A DNA stretch of 64,000 bases from Parastagonospora avenae f. sp. tritici 18332-5. Its lineage: Eukaryota > Ascomycota > Dothideomycetes > Pleosporales > Phaeosphaeriaceae. The stretch lies in the NCBI GenBank assembly GCA_022559985.1, contig JAFJTR010000008.1, positions 434,001 through 498,000 on the forward strand, in the 5' to 3' direction. Positions 55,053 through 64,000 of the stretch are shown here, piece after piece. The translations under genes and the position numbers were made by a program. Positions within the stretch are counted from its first letter, which is position 1. Each line of letters starts with the position of its first letter. The notes beneath the pieces were generated by a model. The model was not told the origin of the DNA and searched no databases. It worked only from the letters and a program-made list of their open reading frames with translations.

Positions 55053-55940
55053 GCATACATCAATAACTCTTTCTCCTTCTGCTTATCCGTAGCTTTTCCG
55101 ATGTTCACGATGCAACTACTTTGTGCCTCGGCCGAAGCAGAATCAAGCCGTCACTAATTTGCTGCGCCTACGGTGATCACGCGCCCTCTTCAAGGAAGAG
55201 ATGAACAGGAAAATTGAAGAGCAGAAAGCTCAAACGAAACAGGACAGCAATTCCATTTCTTGGAGTCGGATGCATGCGCCCTACGCCGACAGCGACATGT
55301 TTGGCCCAACGTGGACCCGATGCCGACATGCTGTGGCGATGCGAGTTTTGCTGCAGGGCTGGCTCAGGCGCGGGTTTAAGGTGGAGTGCCCCGCAATGGG
55401 GGCTATTTCCGGAGGGGTCGTGGATCGTCATAACCGAATCGTGTGCAATTGCAGAAGAAGTGCATGCTGTTGAGGGTGTCTTACTGGTGAGTTGTGTTTG
55501 ATGGTCTGTTTATTCTGCATGTCAGAGGTCAGCATGGTGTTGCAGTCAGCCAGGAAAGCAAGTGCCGTAAGCTCCGAGGCTCACCCGAAACAAAATGTAC
55601 AGCTGCCGCGCCGTTGTATTGCCGTTAGAGATCGGCGGGGTATGGAGCTTCGAGGTTCGGAGGGGTACATAATTATATTCACGTGTATCATCTCGACTCA
55701 ATCACATACTGTTCAAATCTTCATGTACCAGTCCTAATGTTAGATATGTCACCAAGTTTCTGACTGAAGCATCGATCCATCTCCAGACATCTTCGCGGCC
55801 ATTTCAGCCGAAGACGTCACACGAGCTCCACGCGCGTTTCAACACTCCCGCGCTCAACATCCTCACGTCCTCGATTTCGCATTGGCACCGAATACCACCC
55901 CCAAAGGAATTGAAGCCTATCTTCCCGGCTGTCTACCAAC
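55053..55940. other. Divergent intergenic region
   Basis: Shared upstream DNA of the transporter (minus) and the methyltransferase (plus). No gene was recognised; ORFs at 55.2-55.5 kb are short and overlapping. Confidence 0.45.
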
Positions 55941-56892
55941 ATGGCCAACCCCAACCAAGACCGCCTCCGCTCGCACTTCGCCGCCCTCGACCCTAGCACA
56001 CACGCCTCAGGCTGGGACTCGCTCTGGGCAGAAGGAACATTCATCCCCTGGGACCGCGGCTACGCCAATCCCGCGCTCATTGACTTCCTCGCGAATCCTA
56101 GCAGCCCGCCAACATCTTCTGATGTCAACCCCACACCTGGCGCGCCAAAGCCAAACACAATTGATGGGCAGGGTGTACAGCTGCCTAAACCTCTAGAGGG
56201 CGGTTTTAGACGGAAAGCGCTGGTACCCGGGTGTGGGAAGGGGTATGATGTTGCGCTGTTGGCGAGCTGGGGGTACGATACGTGGGGGCTGGAGGTCTCG
56301 AGGCATGCGGCGGATGCGGCGAAGGCGTACCTGAAAGACGCTGGCGAGGGTGCTTTGGAGGGCGAGTACAAAATCAAAGACAGCAAGATTGGGAAGGGAC
56401 TGGCAGAATGCGTGGTTGCAGATTTTTTCGACGAGGTGTGGCTTAAGGATGTTGGTGCTGGAGAGTTTGATGTCATTTACGATAATACGGTAAGGTTGCC
56501 AATTAGGGATCGAATGAGGTTGTGGCTAACGGTAGCAGTTTCTATGTGCCCTCCCTCCGTCATTGCGACCCAAGTGGGCGGCGCGAATGGCGCAGCTTCT
56601 CGCAAAAGATGGCGTCCTGATCTGCCTTGAGTTTCCGACGCACAAGCCTGCTTCTTCAGGCGGACCGCCGTGGTCCCTGCCACCTACCGTACACCAAGAG
56701 CTTTTAAAGCGGCCCGGAGAGGACATCTCATATGATGAGGCTGGCGTGGTGATTGCGACAGAGAGAGCGGAGAGCGAGAATGCGTTGGTACGGGTCGCGC
56801 ATTGGACACCGAAGCGGACACACAACATCGCCGTGATCAATGGTGTTGTGCGGGATTGCGTGAGCGTGTGGCGGTACAAGAAGCAGTCATAG
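55941..56892 (+). CDS. Thiol/thiocyanate methyltransferase-like (TPMT superfamily)
   Basis: There are two exons, 55941-56489 and 56539-56892, with a 49 nt intron (branch GGCTAAC). The product is 300 aa. 'HASGWDSLWAEGTFIPWDRG' (about 21-40) is the signature N-terminus of TPMT-superfamily methyltransferases. 'KALVPGCGKGYDVALLASWG' (about 92-111) is SAM motif I and 'FDVIYDNTFLCALPPSLRP' spans the intron (motif for the SAM base). 'LICLEFPTHKP' and 'GGPPWSLP' follow as in fungal thiol methyltransferase 1. The enzyme would transfer methyl from S-adenosylmethionine to thiol, thiocyanate or halide ions, a detoxification role in the cytosol. It converges with the OTU gene, with only 42 bases between the stop codons. 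Confidence 0.85.
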
Positions 56893-56934
56893 CAGGCCAC
56901 CTTGAAGATGAACAGCAACGACTACGTGCATTGC

Positions 56935-57885
56935 TCATCCAGCTTTCCGGAGCGAGTTATAGTGCTCGCCCAATCCGTGACTGTGTTTGTAGTATCCCAG
57001 CCATATCTGTCCAAGGTCTGTTGCGTCGCCCTCGGGCTCGATCTTATCCACGCGTCCGTCACTATGCAGCACACATATCCTGAGTCCATATTTTCGTGCC
57101 AGTGCCAGCAGCTCCAGATGTCCACCCCACTCGCCTGTCTCCCTAATCTTCCTCACATGCTCCGGCAGCGGATCTTCCGTGAACCCCGCAAAGTCATCCG
57201 CGTGGCCCTCGATCCAGTCTGCCGCAGCATTCCTTACACCCTTGTAAGCCTCAGACTTCTTCTCTGCTATTGCGACCTTGATCTCCGGCTTCAAGTCCAG
57301 CTCCCTCGTCTGTAACTGATCCGCGACAGCAGCATATAAGCAGTGCCCATCCGCCCTGACCTCGTGCAATGTCAGCTTGTGCTTCTGCAATTGGGCCTCC
57401 ATTCGTTCGCGCTCGATTTCTCGCGGGTTCGGGGCATTTGCAGCTTCGAGCTCTGCTTCGCGGACCGCAGCGTCTTGTTCGGCGGCGCGGCGGGCGAGGC
57501 GGGCTTTTGCGCGGTTTGGCTTCTTTTTTCTACCACCAGAGCCTGATTCTTCGTCATTGGCTATTGTACTGCCTTCCTGGCTTGGCGTGTTGTTGCTGTT
57601 AATTTGCAACTTTGCGACACCATCCTCGACGGTGTCATCGTCTGGCGCCTCTTCGTCCTCTGCTTGATCTTCCACAGCCTCGCCATTCAGCGCTGCAAGC
57701 TCGCTTTCCTGCCGCTCCTTGAGCTCCCTTTCCAGTCTTTCGCACTCATCTTTCACACCTTTTCGCGCCTTTTTGCTCGCTTGCTTCTTCTTTTGTGTTG
57801 TGCGCGATACAAGGTCGCGTTGCTCTTTGCGGTGACGCGCTTGGAGAGCTTCGAGGGTTTCGGGCTGTGGCTCGGCGTCGGCCAT
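56935..57885 (-). CDS. OTU2: OTU-domain deubiquitinase (OTUD6/Otu2-like)
   Basis: The ATG at 57885 gives 316 aa. The frame is open 46 codons further upstream, but the extension is not conserved-looking. Residues 1-60 are a charged helix ('EALQARHRKEQRDLVSRTTQ') typical of the OTUD6 group. An acidic spacer and a Lys/Arg-rich coil follow ('GGRKKKPNRAKARLARRAAE'). The C-terminal OTU domain has the catalytic loop 'VRADGHCLYAAVADQL' (Asp179, Cys182) and the final 'GLGEHYNSL' (His308), so the triad is complete. 'GEWGGHLELLALARKYGLRI' is also conserved. Yeast Otu2 acts on ubiquitin of ribosomal proteins; the symbol reflects architecture, not a confirmed orthology. It is one of the few housekeeping-type genes here. 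Confidence 0.85.
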   Translation of the reverse strand: MADAEPQPETLEALQARHRKEQRDLVSRTTQKKKQASKKARKGVKDECERLERELKERQESELAALNGEAVEDQAEDEEAPDDDTVEDGVAKLQINSNNTPSQEGSTIANDEESGSGGRKKKPNRAKARLARRAAEQDAAVREAELEAANAPNPREIERERMEAQLQKHKLTLHEVRADGHCLYAAVADQLQTRELDLKPEIKVAIAEKKSEAYKGVRNAAADWIEGHADDFAGFTEDPLPEHVRKIRETGEWGGHLELLALARKYGLRICVLHSDGRVDKIEPEGDATDLGQIWLGYYKHSHGLGEHYNSLRKAG

Positions 57886-58755
57886 TTTGAGTCCTAGGGC
57901 TGATGGGACGGGGTGAGTTTCTCGAAGTAAGGGCAATAGGTAAAGACTTTGGTTTTGCGTATGTATTTGCAGCAGAAGATGTGACGATGGTGAGGTGGTG
58001 GGGGAGCCCGAGATTGATTCCAAGCTCGGCGGAACGTGGCGCCGCGGAAGTGAGCTTCGCTGACTTCCTTTGACTTCATCCTTCCCTCACTTGTACACCA
58101 ATATCTTTCGCAACACCAACTCGCGCTTCTCTGCCTATCAAGGTCGATGTTAGGATTTACGCCAAGGAAAATGCCCAATTTCTCATCCATCCGCCGAATA
58201 ACGTCTACTGTTTCTCATATCAGAACCCACTTTGTGTGCACTTTACGAATTAACTGGCATTCAGCACGTAGTGATGCTTCCTCTTCTGATGAACGCAAGT
58301 TCAGTTGATCTCTCAATTGGTAAGAATTACTACGGGCGGTTGTCACATCGAACATCCCTTTAGCTACCGCCCTGTCATGTGCTATAATTTCCTATGAGTA
58401 TCTTGGGCATGATCTAGGGAAACCCAACATTGTGAGCGTGAGTGAGTGCTGCGAGCTTTCATTTGTTGCCGTGACTCCATATCCAGCATCAAGTCCTTTC
58501 GTATGCTCAGCCAAGCACGCGTCTTGTCTCAAGATCAATTTCATGCTGGAAAAGAACGTCTGGGAGCCTCTTTCACTCTTTCACTGGTACCAGCTTTTCA
58601 AATCTAGCGCTCCTTGATCGGAGATCCACACTAGTGATTGCTCAAGCTGCTCGCGCTTTCCTTGAGTTGCGGTTTCCCCTGCGGCACTCACCCCACAATC
58701 TCACCTCGTCAATTGGTTTTTCGCGCAGTACTCTCCAGCTCCGAAAACAATCAAA
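57886..58755. other. Divergent intergenic region
   Basis: Upstream DNA of the OTU gene (minus) and the orphan starting at 58756. No gene was recognised. Confidence 0.45.
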
Positions 58756-60399
58756 ATGTCTTCCGCTCACAGCGCATACGACGATGCCGATTTCGACGAC
58801 AGCCTCTTCCCAGCCTACGCCAACTACATCAAAGGTGTCGAAACTCCCTGGTACGAGCCACATGACCTCCGTCCGAGCTACCTGCCCTATCCAAATGCTG
58901 GCCCGATACCCTACACCAACAGCATGCCCTCCAGACAGGTAGCTGGCGTGCCCAGTGACGTCGACATCAGAGGCGGCTCATCTGTCATCGATCTGCGCTC
59001 ATCCTCCAAACGCCCACAGCTAGGAAGTCTCAATCAGCCTGAGATACTTCGTTTCGCTCCGCCACCGCCGATGCCTCGGGCGCCAACCCCGGGCTCTTCC
59101 AAGCACCAGCAAGTTGTATCCTCCGCCGAGATCACAAGACTGAAGCTACTGCAGGCTTCTCTGCAGCGCTCGGGCGCTGCAACTCCACCCATGCTAGTCA
59201 GTCGCAATGGTTCTTCAGAGAAGCGCCGCATGCCAGCACGTCAAGCTACACACCCTTCGCTAATGCGCTCTTCTTCTGCTACCGACATAGACAGCCAGTC
59301 CGGAATCATGCCCCCGAGTGTACGGTCACTCCCATCCTTTGCAGCCTTGCCTACACCAACGCGGCCTCAAACCCATCTCTCTCCTCAAGAGCAACAGCAG
59401 AGTAGTCAAATGCCTTCGACCCCGCTAATCAGGCCTGGAGAGATTCTGAGTGATCCCCGCTACAAGGACGCTCCACTGTCTAATCTCAAGCGCATTGATA
59501 CGCAGATCACTGGACTTTACGACATTGCACATGGCCATCCAGACCCCGAGTCTAGGAGGTTGGCCTTGATAGAAATCGCAGCATCTAGCGCGAAGATGCA
59601 TCGTATGGTATATAACAGGGAACAACAACTGGGAAAGATACCATCAGCACACGGCTACGAGCAAGCCATGGGGTCTCCGCAGTACGAAGCTCAAGTCCTT
59701 CTCCAGCAGCACATTCAGTCTATGCCACGTCAAGCGCCTGTCCAGCGGCTTCCGCAGCAGTATGCGTACCCAGGAGCAGAACATCTCCTCCCAAACATAC
59801 CACCCACCATCTCCAGCGATCTACGTGGTACGATCGATGCACAACTTCCGGAGTACATCCAAGCTTGCCGTCTCCTCGCCGCCTCGCACGTAGATCTCGA
59901 AGGTGCAGCTCGTCGGGATGCAGCGCAAACCTGGCAGAACGACTTCAGAGCAGTCCTTCCGCCCGCCGGCCTTCAATACCTCGATGAAGAAGTCGCGAAA
60001 GTCATGTCTCGCCAGAATGTAGCGAATCAGCAACCTCAACTAGCCGCCGTGCAGGCTCCCCAGCATCATTTTGCGCAGCAGGTCTATCCACACCCGAACG
60101 TACCTTCGCACCAGGACATGCCTTCACATCCGAATACGCCTACCCAGGCAAACTCCATCACCGAGCCGCTTCGTGGATACATCTTCGCCACACTGCCCAA
60201 GTACTTCGGCGCTGTTAGAGCTTGTATGCCGCTTCCTACGGCGGCGAATACGGCGTTGCAACAGCAGGCGCGGTCATTCATGCAGCGTTTCAAGGCTACT
60301 GTGCCGCCTGAGGGGCATGAGTTTATGGAAGAGATTGTGCGTAGGATGATCATTGAGAGCAATGAGGGGCGGGATCCTATGGCTTTGCTACGGATTTGA
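58756..60399 (+). CDS. Orphan protein with duplicated C-terminal helical module (547 aa)
   Basis: A single exon runs from the ATG at 58756. The first ~230 residues are disordered and rich in Ser, Pro, Gln. A conserved-looking helical block follows ('LSNLKRIDTQITGLYDIAHG', 'ALIEIAASSAKMHRMVY'). The C-terminal part holds two related ~62-residue modules at 355-418 and 471-531. 'LRGTIDAQLPEYIQACR' matches 'LRGYIFATLPKYFGAVR', and 'FRAVLPPAGLQYLDEEVAKVM' matches 'FKATVPPEGHEFMEEIVRRM'. They are separated by a Gln/Pro/His-rich linker. There are no membrane helices or catalytic motifs. I do not recognise the family. The length and intact frame make it a credible gene. Confidence 0.7.
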   Translation: MSSAHSAYDDADFDDSLFPAYANYIKGVETPWYEPHDLRPSYLPYPNAGPIPYTNSMPSRQVAGVPSDVDIRGGSSVIDLRSSSKRPQLGSLNQPEILRFAPPPPMPRAPTPGSSKHQQVVSSAEITRLKLLQASLQRSGAATPPMLVSRNGSSEKRRMPARQATHPSLMRSSSATDIDSQSGIMPPSVRSLPSFAALPTPTRPQTHLSPQEQQQSSQMPSTPLIRPGEILSDPRYKDAPLSNLKRIDTQITGLYDIAHGHPDPESRRLALIEIAASSAKMHRMVYNREQQLGKIPSAHGYEQAMGSPQYEAQVLLQQHIQSMPRQAPVQRLPQQYAYPGAEHLLPNIPPTISSDLRGTIDAQLPEYIQACRLLAASHVDLEGAARRDAAQTWQNDFRAVLPPAGLQYLDEEVAKVMSRQNVANQQPQLAAVQAPQHHFAQQVYPHPNVPSHQDMPSHPNTPTQANSITEPLRGYIFATLPKYFGAVRACMPLPTAANTALQQQARSFMQRFKATVPPEGHEFMEEIVRRMIIESNEGRDPMALLRI

Positions 60400-62641
60400 G
60401 GAGGGAGGAGGACGGGAAGATGGCTTGGACGTGCGTAGGAATATGAGCAGTGTAAATCCGGAATGGCGGGAACATGGAGCAGTTTATAGCAATCGCTGTA
60501 GCTGCCATGTCGGGTCAGTCCACACTGAATATGGAACGAAGGTCTGAATACATTGATTGCAAGGCGGTCGTAATTTGACGCATATAATTTTATTTGTTCG
60601 CTGTATGGAGTTGCCGTGTCTGTATCTGTGGCTGCCTTAGCGCCATCTCGTGAGACATACAGACGCCTCGGCATCTACATCAACGTACAAGAGAAGACAT
60701 GTTTTCTGAAACAGCTACTGAAGGTAAAGGCCACATTATCGGTAATGCGTTTGCTACTGCAGAAGTCAGTGTTGCACCCCGTGATACCTCCACCAACCGC
60801 ATTTACGCCGTTCTTCAAGTAACATCATGTCAGCTCGTCGACTACGACTCATCACTAATGGGTTGATGAAAACACTTCCTGAACCGCACATAAACCTAAG
60901 AAGCGCAAAGTTGTGAGGACATCGATATGATTGCTAAACTACTTGCTGTTGATCAACAGCCCGCCTCTCTGCCAATCCAGCCCCGGTTAAGAGGCCTCCT
61001 AGTCCCATGCCCAAAGAGGTCCATATGTCCTTAACTGTGCATAGACCTCACATGATACATGTCCCGTTATTAATTATTAGTGAAGTCGCATGTAGCCGCG
61101 ATTGGTATCGATATCCTCCTTTTATGAATGGCCAGCAGCCCCAGCCCTCTGCTTGCGTGCTCCAGTGAAGAAGCTCCTATCTTCCCAGCAAAGGAAAGAC
61201 CTCCGGGCAGTATCCTTGGCAGCTCATCGAGAGGAAGTACTCGTGAAGACCTCTTTCATTTGGCCGTACTGCTTCAGTGTTCCTGGCGCTTGCAGTATGG
61301 TTGGACAAGTGCGTATGTCGATGCCCTGTGTCAGCAGCCCGGCCTCCTCTGCTAACGCGCTCCAGTTAAGGTAGCTCCACGACCAGCACGATATGTGCTC
61401 GGTCCTGTGATGCAAAACTTGGTCGATGTCTCGTCGTGTTCTCGGTACCGTGGGAGACGATAAAAATCGTCTCAAGTGTCGGCAGTTGCATGCGAATCAT
61501 GATGACTGTACTCCTCCTCCGAGGATCCCTCCTCTGGAGCTCACGCGCTTGAGTCGCACATGATACGTTTCGTGTCCCTCATGTTGAACAATTCGAGTTC
61601 GTTCGAATTGTGTAAGTGATACTCAAGTAGAATGCCTGCCGGAAGGCTAACGTGAAGTCCCGAGGGACGAGTGCCAACATCCCCACCGATGTTGACGTGC
61701 TCCGGGTAAGGAGCTCCCACGATGATGAGTCGAGTCGCACATGACACGCGTTGTGTCCCTCAAGGTGGAGCTTTCAAGGTCGCCTAAATTACAGCTGCAG
61801 ACAGGTCAGCAAAAGTTCGCGAAACAGAGACCTGAGGTCACTCACCGAGCGATGAGACGAACGCGTTACGCTGCTCACTAGCCTAGCTAAGTGAAGCACG
61901 TGGGATCGACAGCGAGGTTGGTGTGTCGAGGCGTTCGAAGTGACGAACGTCCGGGCGCTATCAAGGAGAGGGCGCCGTGAAGGCATGCAAAATGCGCCAT
62001 TGTCGTGATACAGGCAAGAAGTCGGCCTGTGGCCCAAGCTCTAGTCAATCATATTCTGTACAGCGATTAGAACTAATGATTGTGATATAGCGCAAGTAGC
62101 ATACGCAGTTTGATAGACCGAGCAGGCCTTATTGCGCAATTGACAAAGCAAGGTCTGGGTATTTGCGTCTGGGTTGAGCGAGGCGGGGTGGGGGGTAAAA
62201 GGTGAGCGCGAAAACGCGTTGTTTGAGCAGTTGGGAATCGCGCTAGACAGAAAAGAGCTTAGTCGGCAAGACGTCATCAAATCGGGAAGCAATGAGTACG
62301 TGTGAGCAGCTTGCAACCTCCTCGTGACTTTGAGAAGGATCTTTGATCAATATAGTACGCCTAATCCTCCCTGTTAAGTGGTATAGTAGCTATGTCGAGT
62401 GTTGAAGATTCAGTGCTGTCTGTACGTCGACGGAATGCTTCGAGTATATCGTAAGACCAAGTGGGACGGAGCACCGAATTACATCATTCTTACAGAATGG
62501 ACGCCCTTATTTTCCAGTAGAGGATCTTGGGCACAATGCGACAAAACGTCAATACTCCAGCCAACGCGTTCAACGATCGTGTGCTTTAAGAGACGTTAGC
62601 GTAACGACCCTGCCAGAAGTGAATAGCAAAGAAGCAGCAAC
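60400..62641. other. 2.2 kb gene-poor region with degenerate repeats
   Basis: No recognisable gene. The central part holds the degenerate ~170-200 bp repeat array listed separately. Short minus-strand ORFs at 62.0-62.3 kb lack resemblance. Confidence 0.45.
60955..61790. repeat. Degenerate array of ~170-200 bp repeats
   Basis: A motif of the form GCTCCRGTTAAGRAGCTCC recurs at about 60980, 61159, 61359 and 61699. A second motif (CACATGATACG...GTGTCCCTCA) recurs at about 61049, 61386, 61557 and 61738, interleaved with the first. The spacings are roughly 170-200 bases or twice that. Copies differ by many substitutions, so this is an old tandem array or the remains of a repeated element. Confidence 0.5.
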
Positions 62642-63970
62642 TTACGCCAGAGACGGAAAGAGGTTGTCGGGAACCTTATCTATCATGGTGGACGCAACGA
62701 AACGACCGAACCCCCGGTTCCCGTTCAGCATGTTGAAGAAGTCGTTGCGCTGAGCAACGATTTTGCGACCCTGTGAGTGGATGCGCATTTTGCCTTCGAT
62801 GGTCTGTTTCTGAACTCGGTTGATCACGTCGTTGCGTCTTAGGGTGGCATATTTCTCCAAAAGAGCCTGCCATGGCCGAGGAGATTGGATGGAGAAAGCT
62901 TGCGGTAGTAGCCGAGATAGGTATGCGACGTCGATGAGGCCGGTGGTCAGACCCAAGGCGGTTAATGGGTTGCATACCTAAGTTGATCTGTCAGTTCTTC
63001 GATTCAAGCAACATGCGGACCCAGAAGGACGTACGTGAGCAGCGTCTCCGCAGAGAACAACTCTTCCACTCGTGAAAGTCTTCGCCACACGCTCATGGGC
63101 CCAATACGGATTGACTGCGATGATCTCGTACTTTAGCGGTCTCGGTCCCGGCAAAAGCTTCTCCAGTTTGGCTGGCAAGTGCTGCTCGATCTCGTCGATC
63201 GGGATCTTTGGATCGATGCCGGTAGCGATGCGCCAAAGTCCTTCCTTCTCATTACTTGCCCGTACGATGACAGCCCAATCTTCTGGGTCAATGACGTGGT
63301 TTGCCGCCGGATAGCCATATTTCGAAAAGTCGTACTTGATGTTGATCGCAAGGAACCGCCAGTCATCCCACGTCAACCCCTCGAAAGGTATGTCAAGCCG
63401 CTTTCGAACGGAGGAAGAAGCGCCATCGCATGCTACGACAAATTGAGCTGTGTAGGTGAGGTTTTCTCCGCTGCGCGACTGTGCTTCGACAGTGACGACG
63501 TCGTTCTGTTCTTTCATGTCCACAAAACGTGTGTTGTACTTGATCGTGAAGGTAGGACATTTCAGTGCGTGCTTACGAATGATTCCCGCTACCTCCGGCT
63601 GGGCGAGCTGTACGCCGTAGTCAATCTCCCCGTCCGGTGCCTCGCCTGGGGGTATCTTTGCAAGGACTTTGTTCGTGCCGCCGAATGGAGTACGGAAGCA
63701 TAAGCCGTCTTGGTTCTTGTAGCCCGCCTCGACGATCTCATCGAGTATACCTAGCTTTTCAAACTCACGGAGCACGATGGGAAAGTACCTGCATTCGTTA
63801 GTCGAAGTAGTGCAAGATGCGGAGTTTGTTGAGGCACACATCAGAGCCCTGGGGCTGGGAACAATATCTGCCTCTGCTTCTAAAAGCAGAACCTCGATGT
63901 CCTGTCGTGCGAGATAAAGACCCAAGAGAAGCCCTACTGGTCCACCGCCAACGACTATAACGTCATACAT
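62642..63970 (-). CDS. FAD-dependent aromatic-ring monooxygenase (PheA/TfdB type)
   Basis: There are three exons: 63840-63970, 63035-63788 and 62642-62977, giving 406 aa. The first intron (63789-63839, 51 nt, GTGTGC donor, GACTAAC branch) has no stop and keeps frame. I remove it because 'RALMYFPIVLREFEKLG' then matches the family. N-terminal 'YDVIVVGGGPVGLLLGLYLA' is the FAD Rossmann site. 'FVVACDGASSSVRKRL' is the DG motif and 'GRVVLCGDAAHV' followed by 'NPLTALGLTTGL' is the GD motif with the FAD ribityl/pyrophosphate site. Group A enzymes of this kind hydroxylate phenolic substrates with NAD(P)H and O2. All three cofactor motifs are intact. The substrate is unknown. The promoter lies outside the window. 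Confidence 0.86.
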
Positions 63971-64000
63971 GCTTGGGAAGTCGAACGAAGATTCGTGTTT

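Noticed and set aside
17795..62641. Secondary-metabolite gene cluster
   Set aside because: Transporters, desaturases and monooxygenases are present, but no PKS, NRPS, terpene cyclase or DMATS gene and no pathway-specific Zn2Cys6 regulator was seen.

Overview
The window reads as a filamentous ascomycete (Pezizomycotina), most likely a Dothideomycete. Genes are monocistronic and sit on both strands. Most are split by 45-75 nt GT-AG introns with CTAAC/CTGAC-like branch points, and the proteins belong to typical ascomycete families (HET-type, 2EXR, NmrA, DHA1/DHA2 transporters, carboxypeptidase S1, sphingolipid delta-8 desaturase). There is no operon structure, no confident tRNA or rRNA, and no recognisable transposase or reverse transcriptase. 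The family content and the number of broken genes suggest an accessory, fast-turnover region rather than a core syntenic block. Taxonomy is an inference from gene style, not from a search.

Left part (1-18 kb): a HET-type incompatibility gene runs off the left edge. It is followed by a decayed multi-membrane-spanning gene, a GNAT acetyltransferase, two members of a fungal 'LPxELRN' (F-box-like/2EXR-like) family, an orphan protein with an internal duplication, and a 2EXR protein. Next come a divergently placed pair of broken oxidoreductase genes (short-chain dehydrogenase and flavin monooxygenase), a coiled-coil orphan and an intact NmrA-like reductase.

Middle part (18-41 kb): a 3.4 kb stretch without a recognisable gene leads into a DHA2 transporter, a FAD2-like fatty acid desaturase, a DHA1 transporter and a secreted carboxypeptidase S1-like protease. 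These are followed by an LPxELRN-family gene, a secreted-type beta-propeller lactonase, a small orphan, a decayed LPxELRN gene, a possible BTB remnant and a cytochrome b5-fused sphingolipid delta-8-type desaturase.

Right part (41-64 kb): three more LPxELRN genes (one decayed) and a likely diverged fourth, a WW-domain ORF, two more DHA1 transporters, a thiol methyltransferase tail-to-tail with an OTU deubiquitinase, a second orphan with an internal duplication, a degenerate array of roughly 170-200 bp repeats, and a FAD-dependent aromatic monooxygenase at the right edge.

The most distinctive signal is the density of the LPxELRN family: eight or nine copies in 64 kb. Five of them share a phase-1 intron that splits the codon of the acidic residue in the LPxE motif. 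The transporters, desaturases, oxidoreductases and hydrolases look like independent accessory metabolism. I found no polyketide synthase, NRPS or terpene backbone that would make this a classical secondary-metabolite cluster.
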